NCBI RefSeq assembly: GCF_004348735.1
Contig: NZ_SMKT01000016.1
Span: forward strand, 1 to 64,000
Direction of reading: 5' to 3'
From: Actinomadura sp. KC06
GTDB lineage: Bacteria; Actinomycetota; Actinomycetes; Streptosporangiales; Streptosporangiaceae
Length of the DNA: 64,000 nucleotides
The notes under the pieces are model-generated. The model did not search any database. It had not been told where the DNA came from and was given only the letters and a program-made list of their open reading frames with translations. The translations under genes and the position numbers were made by a program. Shown piece after piece: positions 17,832-26,702 of the stretch; within the stretch, counting starts at the first letter, position 1, and each line of letters begins with the position of its first letter.

Positions 17832-18944
17832 TCACGCTCGCGGGTGGAGCCGCCGGGCGGCGGTGGTATGCCGGGCCAGGACGTCCGACCGGGGTTCGAC
17901 GCCGATGCCCGGCCCGGCAGGCACGCGCATAAGACCGTCGTGCAGGACGAACGGCTCGGTGAGGTCCTCGGCGAAATAGCGGTTCGAGGCCGACAGGTCG
18001 CCGGGGAGGGTGAAGCCGGGCAGTGCGGCCAGCGCCAGGTTGGCGGCGCGGCCGATGCCGGTTTCGAGGTTGCCGCCGCACCAGACGGGGACGCCGTGCG
18101 CGGTGGCGAGGTCGTGGATCCGCCGGGCCTCCAGGTAGCCGCCGACACGGGCGGGCTTGACGTTGACGGCCCGGCAGGCGTCGAGCGCGATCGCGGCGGC
18201 GGCGTCGCGCGCGGTGTGGATGGATTCGTCCAGGCATATCGGGGTGGCCAGGCGCTGCTGCAACTGCGCGTGGGCGTACAGGTCGTCCTCCTGCAGCGGT
18301 TCCTCGATGAGCAGCAGGCCGTACTCGTCCAGGCGGCGCAGGTGCCCGGCGTCGCCGAGGGTGTAGGCGGTGTTGGCGTCCACCTGGAGCGGCAGGTCGT
18401 CCCCGAACCGCTCCCGGACCGCGCGCACCGGGTCCAGGTCCCAGCCGGGCGCGATCTTGAGCTTGATCCGGGCGTAACCCTCGGCGAGATACCGCTCCAC
18501 CGTGTCGAGCAACTCGCCGACCGAGCCTTGGATGCCGACGGACACGCCTACGGGAACGGCCTCCCGCGCCGCGCCCAGGAAGGTGCCGAGGGACATCCCG
18601 TAGGAGCGCAGTTCGGCGTCCAGCAGCGCCGTCTCGAGCGCCGCCTTGGCGAGCCGGTTGCCCTTGACCGCCGCGAAGACCGGGCCGAGCGCGGCGACCC
18701 GCGGCTCGGGCAGCGCGAGGACGCCGGGCAGCAGGAAGTCGCGGACGACGATCTCCGCAGCATCCGCGAACTCGGGGTAGTAACCGGGTTCGGGGTCTCC
18801 GGCGAATTCGGCCCAGCCCTCGGCGGCGTCGGTGACCACGTGCAGGAGGAACGTCTCCTTGGACGTCATCGTCCCGGACGACATTCGGAAGGGGCTCACG
18901 AGCGGCAGTGCGACCTCGATCAGGTCGACGTGCTCGATCCTCAT
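17832..18944 (-). CDS. menC: o-Succinylbenzoate synthase / N-acylamino acid racemase
   Basis: Enolase-superfamily enzyme of 370 aa, closely resembling as remembered the bifunctional Amycolatopsis racemase. Catalytic elements are present: KxK in RIKLKIAPGWD, metal ligands in QVDANTAY, LLIEEPL and CLDESI, and the opposite Lys in NVKPARVGGY. OSBS makes o-succinylbenzoate for menaquinone, while related enzymes racemise N-succinyl amino acids. No other men gene is nearby. A COG3375-like GNAT at 26703 is the type of partner reported for the racemase pathway, so that role is possible. The symbol names the family only. Confidence 0.85.
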   Translation of the reverse strand: MRIEHVDLIEVALPLVSPFRMSSGTMTSKETFLLHVVTDAAEGWAEFAGDPEPGYYPEFADAAEIVVRDFLLPGVLALPEPRVAALGPVFAAVKGNRLAKAALETALLDAELRSYGMSLGTFLGAAREAVPVGVSVGIQGSVGELLDTVERYLAEGYARIKLKIAPGWDLDPVRAVRERFGDDLPLQVDANTAYTLGDAGHLRRLDEYGLLLIEEPLQEDDLYAHAQLQQRLATPICLDESIHTARDAAAAIALDACRAVNVKPARVGGYLEARRIHDLATAHGVPVWCGGNLETGIGRAANLALAALPGFTLPGDLSASNRYFAEDLTEPFVLHDGLMRVPAGPGIGVEPRSDVLARHTTAARRLHPRA

Positions 18945-19056
18945 CGGCCGGCCATCGCTGAGCTGTCCATCGGCCCCCTTCTCCGGTGCACGGCCGGGCG
19001 GGTCGAACCTTCTGTGTCCTGCACCACCTGAAATGGCGGGTATGTGTTGGTAACTT

Positions 19057-19094
19057 ATCTCTATGGGTCGACGTGGACCAAGGACCATAGAGAT
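19057..19094. promoter_or_regulatory. 12-base inverted repeat upstream of menC-like gene
   Basis: ATCTCTATGGGTC and GACCATAGAGAT pair over 12 bases with one extra G, around a 13-base spacer, ending 113 bases before the start codon at 18944. The A+T-rich arms and the spacing suit a dimeric regulator site or a leader hairpin. Confidence 0.6.
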
Positions 19095-19363
19095 CGCTTT
19101 GTCGGACGAAGAGCGCCCCGACCCAGTTTGAGCCGGCTGCGATGACGGTGGGTAAATGGCGGGACCGGTCCACCGTCCGGCGATTCGCCGAGCCGTCGGA
19201 CGGTGAGCGCAGCGGGTGACCGAAGGCCGCACCGGTGCCGCCGGGAGGCGGACCGGGCCCAGTTGACTCGGTGGGCGGCAGACGAAGGCGGCGCAGTTCT
19301 CGGGACGCGAGGGCCGCGTCCGGAACGGCAGCCGGCCGGATCTCAGGTGAGTTCGATTTCAAA

Positions 19364-19377
19364 TCCCGAATTCGGGA
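19364..19377. repeat. 14-bp palindrome TCCCGAATTCGGGA
   Basis: Perfect palindrome in the middle of the long intergenic region, 551 bases upstream of the oxidase gene. It may be an operator; no partner gene is adjacent. Confidence 0.4.
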
Positions 19378-19927
19378 ATGCTACGAGGCCATTGCCCATC
19401 CATTATTCCCCGGGATCGGGCGGCTGGTCGTCCCGTCGCCGCGGCGGCGCTGAATTCAATCGATTACCGACCGCTGACCTTAAGATCATCTCCGCCCGCA
19501 CCGGCCTGGCACTCGGGCATTCAGCCGTTTACTCGGCAGCCAATGCGGTGCCGCGCGCCGCCGTACCTCCACGTGAGCGCCAAAAGGTGACATATGCGAC
19601 ATAACGCCGTCCGGGGCACCCGCTCTCAACTCTGGGCAAGACCGTTCGATCGCTCCGGCGGCGCTTGCCGAGTCACGACATCATCCCCGTCGGCGCGAAA
19701 AAGTGCCCAAGCTAGACTAACCATTTAGGTACAGCGAGCGGCCGGTGATATAACTTCCTTTCGGGATGCATCCATCGGCGATGCCCGCTTTGGCTGATTC
19801 GCGCTCGGAGCCGCTCTCTCCGCCGTGGGCGTAGCCAGGGGGCGGCGCTCCGGAATCAGCATCGACGATGGGCACCGCGCCGAGGTACCCGCCGTCCTAA
19901 GAAGACCTCGGTGTCGAAGGAGTTGTG

Positions 19928-21118
19928 ATGATCCCCACCCACCACGATGTGATCATCGTCGGCGGAGGCATCATCGGAGGTGGGATCGCCGAACAGCTGC
20001 GATGCGGGTCGCGACTGCGAGTGAGCATAGTGGAGCAGGAGCTCCGCGCCCGCGTCAAGACCGGTGCCTCGCAAGCCGCGGCCGGTGGGATCAACCCGCA
20101 CCTGTACGACGAAGGACACGGCGCCCTCGGCCCCATGGCCCAACGCAGTCGAGACCTTTACCCGGATTGGATCGAGCGGCTCCGCGTCGCCTGGGGGCAG
20201 CCGATCGAGCTCCGCCGTTCCGGGCTCCTGTGCGTGGCGATCGAGGAGAAGGAGCACGATCGGCTGATCAACGATGTGCTTCCGCTGCTCCGCGAGCGCG
20301 GCGTACCCGCCGAGGAACTCGGCGCGGACGAGGCGCGCAGGCGCGAGCCGCTGCTCGGGTCCGCCGTCACGGGAGGGCTGTGGCTGCCGGACGACCTCGC
20401 GGTGGAGCCCCTGCGCGTGATGGCCGCGCTGGAGGCGCTCCTGAAAGCCGACAACGGCTTAACCTGCGTGCCCGACCATGCCGAGGACATCAGCGCGGAC
20501 GCGGACGGTGTGCGGGTCGTCCTGAGATCCGGGCGCGTCCTGCGGTCCGACAAGGTGGTCGTCGCCGCGGGGCACCTGAGTCATGAGCTGGTCAAAGACT
20601 TCATCGACTGGCGGGACGGCGACTTCAGCCCCGTCAAAGGCCAGATTCTCGAGGTCGAGGCTCCCGTGAACGGCGGGCTGCGCACCCAATGCGACGCGCT
20701 GGTGCGCGACGACAACAAGACACACATCGTCCGCGCGACCCCCTACGCCGAGGGCCGGGTGGCCGTGGGCGTGACCCATGACCGGGGCGACGCCTCGACG
20801 GGGACGTCTCCGCGGGCCAGTGAGTCCATCCTGCGGAACCTGCGGCGAATCCTGCCGGACGTCGCCGGCTGGAAGGTCATCGGCGCCCGCGCCGGAATCC
20901 GGCCGGGAACGTCGGACGGGCTGCCGGTCCTCGGCTACGTCGATCCGCACCGCCGCGTGCTGGCCGCCAGCGGGCACAACGGCCTGGGGATCACGCTGGC
21001 GCCGCGCACGGCGCAGCTGGCCGTCAAGCTGCTGCTCGACACGCCGCTGACCGAGGAGGACCGCGCCGACCTGCATGTGAGCAGGCCAGAGCGGCTCGCC
21101 GCGAGCCCCTCGCGCTAG
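19928..21118 (+). CDS. FAD-dependent amine/D-amino acid oxidase (DAO family)
   Basis: 396 aa. N-terminal dinucleotide fold HDVIIVGGGIIGGGIAEQL; C-terminal FAD contact region RPGTSDGLPVLGYVDPHRR followed by ASGHNGLGITLAPRTA. These are typical of glycine oxidase (ThiO), D-amino acid oxidase and HcnC-like enzymes, which oxidise primary or secondary amines to imines. ATG 19928 was chosen with AAGGAG five bases upstream. It is a single gene, converging on the SCO2521-type gene with only 10 bases between the stops. The substrate is unknown. Confidence 0.83.
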   Translation: MIPTHHDVIIVGGGIIGGGIAEQLRCGSRLRVSIVEQELRARVKTGASQAAAGGINPHLYDEGHGALGPMAQRSRDLYPDWIERLRVAWGQPIELRRSGLLCVAIEEKEHDRLINDVLPLLRERGVPAEELGADEARRREPLLGSAVTGGLWLPDDLAVEPLRVMAALEALLKADNGLTCVPDHAEDISADADGVRVVLRSGRVLRSDKVVVAAGHLSHELVKDFIDWRDGDFSPVKGQILEVEAPVNGGLRTQCDALVRDDNKTHIVRATPYAEGRVAVGVTHDRGDASTGTSPRASESILRNLRRILPDVAGWKVIGARAGIRPGTSDGLPVLGYVDPHRRVLAASGHNGLGITLAPRTAQLAVKLLLDTPLTEEDRADLHVSRPERLAASPSR

Positions 21119-21128
21119 CCCCTCGCGG

Positions 21129-22112
21129 CTAGCTCCGGCCCGTCCCCGACCACTCGCTCTCCGTTCGCAGCACCAGGCGCAGGCTGTTGAGCGCCACATG
21201 GTCGCGGATCCGGTTGATGGTCAGGTCCCACTGCCGGGTCAGGCCCTGGAAACGGTCGAAAGCGTCCCACAACCCGTACAGGCCGGGCTGGACCCGGGCC
21301 TTGGGCATCCAGTGGTGAAGCAGGTGGTCGATGACGGGTCCGATGTGCTGGAGCGTCCGCTCCAGGTCCCCGGAGCCGGGCCGCGCCCGCTCGATCTGGC
21401 GGCCGACGAAGTCGAGCAGCCAATCGTGCAACGCCAGGTCTTCGACGAGGTCGAGCAGGTCGGACACGTCCGGCCACGCCACCGAGAGCCGGATCAGGCG
21501 GGTGCCCTCGGGCAGGACGGTGAAGCGGTAGAGGCCCGGGTCGCCGCTCTCCCGCACGGGCTGCAGCGCCCATCGCCACCGTCCCAGCGGAGCGTGCAGC
21601 GGCTGCCTGCCGTCGAGCAGCCTCGACCGCTGGAGGTTGAAGATCGTGGACTCGGCGGTACGCCCCATCTCGATGTTCAGATGGCCGTGCTCGGCCTGGG
21701 CGAAACCCGCGGCCGCGTCCTCCAGGCGCAACCGGCCCAGATACTCGACCATGCCGGGGTTGGCCAGGTAGTGCGACCATTCTCGCCGGTACTGCCGGGA
21801 CGACGGCACGAGCGTGGTGTGCGAGCAGGTCTGCACGATCAGGCCGCCCGTCAGGGTGGCCCGTGTCGCGAACGTGCCGACGCCCCGGACACGACGTCCC
21901 GAGTGTGAAGGCATGAAGCAGTCGATGCCGGCCAGCCGCTGGGGCGAGACCGCGTAGGCGCGCGGATACGCGGCGTGCCGCACCTGCTCGCCGGGCACCA
22001 GGTCGAGCAGCCTGACCGTCTCCGCCATGGACAGCTGCGTGGAGTGCCCGAGGAGGCCCGTCCGGATCTCTCCGATGGAGAGGGTGCTCTCAGAAGCCGT
22101 CGCTGAAGACAT
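21129..22112 (-). CDS. SCO2521-family protein
   Basis: 327 aa, last gene of a five-gene minus-strand cassette. I recognise the family from GEIRTGLLGHSTQL and the YAVSPQRLAGIDC region. No catalytic motif or membrane segment is evident, and the function is unknown. It overlaps the upstream gene by 23 bases, so translation is coupled. The cassette is conserved as a unit in actinobacteria, which argues for one complex or pathway. Confidence 0.85.
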   Translation of the reverse strand: MSSATASESTLSIGEIRTGLLGHSTQLSMAETVRLLDLVPGEQVRHAAYPRAYAVSPQRLAGIDCFMPSHSGRRVRGVGTFATRATLTGGLIVQTCSHTTLVPSSRQYRREWSHYLANPGMVEYLGRLRLEDAAAGFAQAEHGHLNIEMGRTAESTIFNLQRSRLLDGRQPLHAPLGRWRWALQPVRESGDPGLYRFTVLPEGTRLIRLSVAWPDVSDLLDLVEDLALHDWLLDFVGRQIERARPGSGDLERTLQHIGPVIDHLLHHWMPKARVQPGLYGLWDAFDRFQGLTRQWDLTINRIRDHVALNSLRLVLRTESEWSGTGRS

Positions 22113-23040
22113 GGGAGATCCTGCCGACGACGTCCCCGGGTAGATCGACCTTCTGGGCCGTGGCCTGGGCGGCGGTCTGCTCGGTGACGGCCGGATCGAC
22201 CGAGACCTGGTCGAGGATGGTCCGGACGGCGGTCTCCACGTCGGCGAACCGGGTCTCGAGCAGCGACATCGTCTGGAACGCGGCGAACGGCTGCGCGCCG
22301 TCGGCGAGCTGGACGAGCGGCGGAAGGTCCTCCCAGTTGTCCGGGTACTCGCCCGTCCACCGCGCGGGCGAGACCACGGCCCTGCCCTGATGACGGAGAA
22401 GCCCCAGCCTGAGCAGCTGCCAGACGGCCGAGAGCAGCGCGCAGGACCAGCGCCGCTGACCGTCCTGTTCGTCCCAGAGCTGGACCTCCATGCAGATGGA
22501 GTGGCTCCGGGCGCCGTTCTGCTCGGGCGGCCGCCACGGCCGGGTGGCGAGCGCCTCGTCCAGCCCGTCCGGCCTGAGCCTGTCCTTGCTGTTGGAGACC
22601 CAGCCGGTCATGTGGACCGGCGGACGAAGGCCGTTGCTGCCCCGCGGGGGGTCGGAGACGATGCGTCCCAGGACCAGCTCCGCCGGAGACACCTCGCCGA
22701 CGGAGGCGCACGCGGACTCCCGCACCAGGTAGTCGATGCCGAGCCCGGCGTCGTGTGCCGCGTCGAGCAGTTCGGGCACGAGCTTCTTCGGCGAGGCGAC
22801 CTGGCTGAAGTAGTCGTCGACGAGGAAGCAGGTACTGATCCGCAGAGGCGCCGGATACCGAGCGCGGACGAAGCCCGCCCACGGGCTGATCCGTGCGAAA
22901 TGGCGGCGCAGGGCCTCCGGGCCGTCCAGCAGGTCCTCCATGTACAGGTGGCCGAGTTCGAGTGACAGGTGCGAGCGCGGCACCAGCGCCACCCGCGGCT
23001 GGCTCGTGAGGACGTCGACCTCCAGCTCGGGTTCCGTCAT
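22090..23040 (-). CDS. SCO2522-family protein
   Basis: 316 aa, soluble, function unknown. Family-typical parts are SHLSLELGHLYMEDLLDGPE near the start, ISTCFLVDDYFSQ and LGIDYLVRESACA. The start overlaps the stop of the P-loop gene by 4 bases (ATGA). An in-frame ATG at 23052 is less likely. Confidence 0.85.
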   Translation of the reverse strand: MTEPELEVDVLTSQPRVALVPRSHLSLELGHLYMEDLLDGPEALRRHFARISPWAGFVRARYPAPLRISTCFLVDDYFSQVASPKKLVPELLDAAHDAGLGIDYLVRESACASVGEVSPAELVLGRIVSDPPRGSNGLRPPVHMTGWVSNSKDRLRPDGLDEALATRPWRPPEQNGARSHSICMEVQLWDEQDGQRRWSCALLSAVWQLLRLGLLRHQGRAVVSPARWTGEYPDNWEDLPPLVQLADGAQPFAAFQTMSLLETRFADVETAVRTILDQVSVDPAVTEQTAAQATAQKVDLPGDVVGRISHVFSDGF

Positions 23041-23957
23041 ATCCGGCTCCATGCCGCCGGATCGTCCAGGCTCGCGGCGAGCCCGGCGAACGCCTCGACG
23101 GTGCCGTCGTTGGCGATCTCGGCGTAGACGTCCTCGTCGGTGATGAGCTGTTCCCGCCACTGGAGCACCGGGTCGACGGGCACCGTCGCGATCACGGAGG
23201 TACGGCCCAGGCCCGCGATGTTGGCCTGCTCGTTGAGGCCCTTGTCCACCTGCCGCAACCATGCCTCCTGCTCGGCACGCAGCCCCAGCACGCCCTGGTC
23301 GCTCTTCGGGTCGATCACCGCCGTCCGGACGAAGCGGATGCACCGGCGCAGCTCGTCGCGGTCGTGGCCGAACAGGTTGCCGAACTCCAGCAGCCCGCGG
23401 TTCTCGAACACCAGGTCGGCCGCGGCCGAGATGTGCTGCCTGGTCCAGCGGTGGAAGACCAGCCAGCGTGTCTCCGAAATCCGCCGCTCCCGCGCGGTGA
23501 CGGTGAGGATCATCTCCGCCGCATGGGACCGCCCGGCGCTCAGATCGATGAAGATCACCGAGAACTGGCTCTGCAACAGCAGCAGCAGCTCGGCGCAGCG
23601 CTCGATGACCTCGGGCTTGGCGGTGAACTCACCGCCGCCCAGGTCGCCGGGATACAGGACGAGGTTCCCCGCGCCCGTCGGCCGGGGACCGGAGCCCGGC
23701 GGACGGCGGCTCTCCGACCACACGTCGACATGGCCCGGCGTCACCGTCTTGCCCTGTAAATACCGGTGCAGCCCGTCCTCGTCCTGGGTTCCGTGGGCCA
23801 TCCGCTCGATCCCGAAGATCGCTCCCGCGGTCGGCGAGCCGAAGTCGAAGTCCAGGTAACAGACGTCGTCGCCCTGCATCGCGCGCCGGTAGGCGACGTT
23901 GCACGTGGTGACCGAGCGTCCGGTGCCGCCTTTGTCGGAGGTGGCTATGACGAGCAC
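23037..23957 (-). CDS. SCO2523-family variant P-loop (ParA/MinD-like) protein
   Basis: 306 aa. The N-terminus VIATSDKGGTGRSVTTCN is a deviant Walker A of the ParA/MinD class. The signature Lys (residue 9) is kept, but the Lys before Ser is Arg14. The next strand, CYLDFDFGSPTAGAIF, matches Walker A-prime. ParA-like proteins are ATP-driven dimerising switches; the substitution may weaken hydrolysis or change the nucleotide. GTG 23957 begins one base after the stop of the preceding gene. It is the presumed energy or switch component of the cassette. Confidence 0.85.
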   Translation of the reverse strand: MLVIATSDKGGTGRSVTTCNVAYRRAMQGDDVCYLDFDFGSPTAGAIFGIERMAHGTQDEDGLHRYLQGKTVTPGHVDVWSESRRPPGSGPRPTGAGNLVLYPGDLGGGEFTAKPEVIERCAELLLLLQSQFSVIFIDLSAGRSHAAEMILTVTARERRISETRWLVFHRWTRQHISAAADLVFENRGLLEFGNLFGHDRDELRRCIRFVRTAVIDPKSDQGVLGLRAEQEAWLRQVDKGLNEQANIAGLGRTSVIATVPVDPVLQWREQLITDEDVYAEIANDGTVEAFAGLAASLDDPAAWSRI

Positions 23958-23958
23958 G

Positions 23959-25809
23959 TCAGCCGGTCCCTTCCGCGGCGTTCTGCCGGGCCACGCCGAC
24001 CCTCTCCAGCATGCGCAGGATCTCCATCGCGATCCCGATGGCGGTGGCGGGCCGCAGCGAGGCGATCTCATGAGCGTGGTTGAGGTTGAGCCGCGCCTCC
24101 TCCAGCTGGGCGCGCAGCGCTCCCCGGTCGACCACGTTGGCCTCGAGCAGCTCCAGATCGAAGAGGTTGTCGGTCTCGCTGAGGATGCCGCGGGCGTAGG
24201 AGTGGATGCTCCCGCTGCGCGGCAGCGGATCCCGGATGAGGCTGATCGCCATGACGATGCACTCGACGATCCGCTCGGTGTAGTACCAGGACGGGCGGTC
24301 GTTGTGCTTCTTGAGGCCCTCGAAGACGTTCGCGGCGTCGTCCCAGAGCCCCGCGTGGATCGAGTGCTCGATCCGGCGCCGGAAGACGTGCTCCCAGATC
24401 TCGTCCGCGGTCTGCACGAGGTCCTGCCGCAGCTCGGGGTCCCTGGACAGCCTGGCCAGCCGCAGGACGTTCTTGAGCAGCAGCGGGGAGAAGTCGTTGA
24501 GCCGCCAGAGCAGGTCGGGTTCCTCGGCGGTGCCGCTGCCGCCGAGCTGGATCTCCGTCCCCGGCGTGTGGTACCGGACGGCGGCGTCGTCCCGGGTGGC
24601 GCGGCTGGTCACGCGGCCGCGCTCGCCCAGCTTCGTGAGGATGTCCGCCAGCCGCGGGAGCTCCATGGTGCTCGTGCCGCGGACCTCCTGGTCCTGCAGC
24701 ACCAGGGAGACGATCAGCAGGCTGAAGTGGTCGGACTCCCGGTCGTCGGTGGTGCGCCACGGCAGGTCCTCGAGCGGCCACCTGCGGGCGTCGCCGAAGG
24801 TCGCGATCGTGCCCCAGTACCGCTGGGTGAGCTCCCACCGCAGCTTGAGCGCGCTGGCGAGGCGCTGCTGCTCCTCGTTGAGGAGGCCGAGGACGGTCGT
24901 GCGCCCGGAGAACAGGTCCGCGATGCCGTCCAGCGCGTTCACCGTGAAGTAGAGGAAGGGCGCGCTTTCCGCGATGCCGCTGCGCTGGTTCGTCACCGAG
25001 GGAGCGATCTCCACCTCCGGGGCGTCCTCGGCGATGCCCCAGGTCCAGCCGATCTCGAACAGCCGGTTGCGGTTCTCGATCAGCTCGGTGGCGCGCTGCT
25101 GGCGGAAACCGAAGGTCACGTCCCCGAGGGAGGCCCGGATCTCCTGGAGCGAGGAGCGCAGCTCCTCGGCGACCTGGCGATTCGAGCGGCCGGCCCGGTT
25201 CACCGTGCCGAGCAGGGCCCGGCCCTCGGTGGAGTCGGGGGTGAAGACGTTGATGACGAAGCTGCGCAGCAGGCCGACCATCGCGGCGGTGAGCCGGACG
25301 TTCGCGATCCGCTCGAGGTGGCGCAGGCGGCGTTCGACCTCCGGGTTCATCACCGTGGTGCCGAAGCCGCGGACGAGCGACAGCGTGCTCAGCATGAGCG
25401 AGACCGCCATCGAGAACGAGTCGACGACGTCGACCTGCATCTGCTCCGGGGTGGGTTCGACGCCCTCCTTGGAGCTCTTGAAGTAACTGCCTCCTGTAAA
25501 GGAGGGGCCGTCGTTCTCGGTGTAGTACTCGATGTGCTCGATGAGCAACTCGATCAGGCGCTGGGGGATGTCCAGTTCGTCGCCGAACGGCCGGAGCACC
25601 TCGAGGATGTCGTCGGCGGTGTCGTCGGGCTGGTCGATCCGGAAGTAGGGAAGAACCGTCGCCGGATAGATGATGCACAGGAGCTGCTCGGCATCACTGA
25701 TGGAATTTCGGTCGTACCGGCCGCCCCATTGCCACTTGTCCCCATCGAGCGAGACCTTCACGACGGAGCGCCAGAGGTTGAGGAGTTCTTCGCGTGGCTG
25801 AATCCTCAT
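23959..25809 (-). CDS. SCO2524-family protein
   Basis: Large, mostly alpha-helical protein of 616 aa. Recognised from MRIQPREELLNLWRSVV, KWQWGG, SISDAEQLLCIIYPAT and FTGGSYFKS. No enzymatic motif was found; a scaffold or repeat-like helical architecture is likely from the Leu-rich spacing. It sits between the methyltransferase and P-loop genes and is probably co-transcribed with them. Confidence 0.85.
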   Translation of the reverse strand: MRIQPREELLNLWRSVVKVSLDGDKWQWGGRYDRNSISDAEQLLCIIYPATVLPYFRIDQPDDTADDILEVLRPFGDELDIPQRLIELLIEHIEYYTENDGPSFTGGSYFKSSKEGVEPTPEQMQVDVVDSFSMAVSLMLSTLSLVRGFGTTVMNPEVERRLRHLERIANVRLTAAMVGLLRSFVINVFTPDSTEGRALLGTVNRAGRSNRQVAEELRSSLQEIRASLGDVTFGFRQQRATELIENRNRLFEIGWTWGIAEDAPEVEIAPSVTNQRSGIAESAPFLYFTVNALDGIADLFSGRTTVLGLLNEEQQRLASALKLRWELTQRYWGTIATFGDARRWPLEDLPWRTTDDRESDHFSLLIVSLVLQDQEVRGTSTMELPRLADILTKLGERGRVTSRATRDDAAVRYHTPGTEIQLGGSGTAEEPDLLWRLNDFSPLLLKNVLRLARLSRDPELRQDLVQTADEIWEHVFRRRIEHSIHAGLWDDAANVFEGLKKHNDRPSWYYTERIVECIVMAISLIRDPLPRSGSIHSYARGILSETDNLFDLELLEANVVDRGALRAQLEEARLNLNHAHEIASLRPATAIGIAMEILRMLERVGVARQNAAEGTG

Positions 25810-25814
25810 CGTGC

Positions 25815-26603
25815 TCAGCTTTCAGTTGATCTTTTGATACCGCAAGCCAAGATCATCCCAGTATACCCTGGTCGGATCGGCTCCTCCTCCGCACTCAGCC
25901 GTTTCACATGGTGCAGTTGTGTGCAATAAGGCATGGACGAGATGACGTCCGCGATGGATACTGCCACGGCCGGAAAATCTTGATCGCCGACCCGCCAGCC
26001 CTCGGAGTTCTCCATGAACGCCACCGCGAACGGAGCGCCCGGCCGGAGTGCGTTGACGAACCTCGCGAGCGCCGCTCTGAACTCCTCCCTGTCCCCGGAT
26101 ATGGATTCGGCGACGAAGAACATCGTGCCGACGTCCCACTGCTCGTCGGGGAGGGTGAAGACCGACGCCTGCTTGATCTCGATCCGGGTGCGGGCCCCGA
26201 TGGCCTCGTGCAACGGGCCGGCGGCCGCGTACGCAGGGATCTTGGCGAACTCGTCCCAGAAGGGGGTCCAGGCCGCCAGCGAACCGCCGAGCTCGCCCGT
26301 GAGCCAGTCGATACTGGAGGGAGACAGGTCGATCAGTGTCAGTGCGGAGCAAAAGGGGAGCATGGAGAAGGCGGGATAGAGATTGGCGCCGGTGCCGACG
26401 TCGACGCCTTGGAGGTCGCTTCTGCCCTGAAGATGATCGACCATGAAGGCACCGATCATTGCGACGAAGCTCAGGTCGTCCCCGTGCGGATCCTGGTAGT
26501 TGGACTGCCAGTACGTCGGCAGGTCCATCTGGTGCCACGAAACGTCTCGGTTGAAACTCGAATTCGCTGACCGTTCCTGGCCAAGATCAGTCTCGCGGTG
26601 CAT
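25815..26603 (-). CDS. SCO2525-family SAM-dependent methyltransferase
   Basis: 262 aa with a motif I-like GVDVGTGANLYPAFSMLPF, as in the NNMT/PNMT/TEMT class of small-molecule amine methyltransferases. The later strand WDVGTMFFVAESISGDREEF also fits. ATG 26603 was chosen with GGAGG 10 bases upstream; ATG 26633 is in frame and possible. First gene of the SCO2525-to-SCO2521 operon, only 5 bases before the next gene. The acceptor is unknown. Confidence 0.84.
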   Translation of the reverse strand: MHRETDLGQERSANSSFNRDVSWHQMDLPTYWQSNYQDPHGDDLSFVAMIGAFMVDHLQGRSDLQGVDVGTGANLYPAFSMLPFCSALTLIDLSPSSIDWLTGELGGSLAAWTPFWDEFAKIPAYAAAGPLHEAIGARTRIEIKQASVFTLPDEQWDVGTMFFVAESISGDREEFRAALARFVNALRPGAPFAVAFMENSEGWRVGDQDFPAVAVSIADVISSMPYCTQLHHVKRLSAEEEPIRPGYTGMILACGIKRSTES

Positions 26604-26645
26604 GGGCAATAGTCCTCCCGAAACGTCCCGCATTCATTGTAGAAA

Positions 26646-26674
26646 TGTATACGTGATCGCGCATCTTGGATCAA
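26646..26674 (-). promoter_or_regulatory. Candidate promoter of the SCO2525-SCO2521 operon
   Basis: On the minus strand TTGATC (26674-26669) is followed after 17 bases by TATACA (26651-26646), about 43 bases upstream of the start codon at 26603. The spacing and position suit a sigma70-like promoter. Confidence 0.45.
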
Positions 26675-26702
26675 GAGCGCACCCGATCCCAGGCAGGTGG
26701 GC

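Larger units (their letters stand above)
18945..19927. other. 983-base intergenic region with two inverted repeats
   Basis: No supported gene; the few open frames have neither family similarity nor a good ribosome site. It holds the promoter regions of two divergent genes, an inverted repeat close to the menC-like gene (19057-19094) and the palindrome TCCCGAATTCGGGA (19364-19377). The local A+T is higher around 19680-19780, likely the promoter of the oxidase. Confidence 0.6.

Noticed and set aside
19341..19400. GTTCGATTTC segment resembling a tRNA T-arm
   Set aside because: No matching acceptor, D or anticodon arms can be folded around it.
19203..19604. 133-codon frame in the long intergenic region
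   Set aside because: Composition changes along the frame, no ribosome site and no similarity.
12254..19710. TTGGGCACTT shared by 12254-12263 and, inverted, 19701-19710
   Set aside because: Ten bases in two unrelated upstream regions with no common neighbour; chance cannot be excluded.
23899..25929. 676-codon plus-strand frame opposite the SCO2524-type gene
   Set aside because: Antisense shadow of a recognised gene; no motif or ribosome site.
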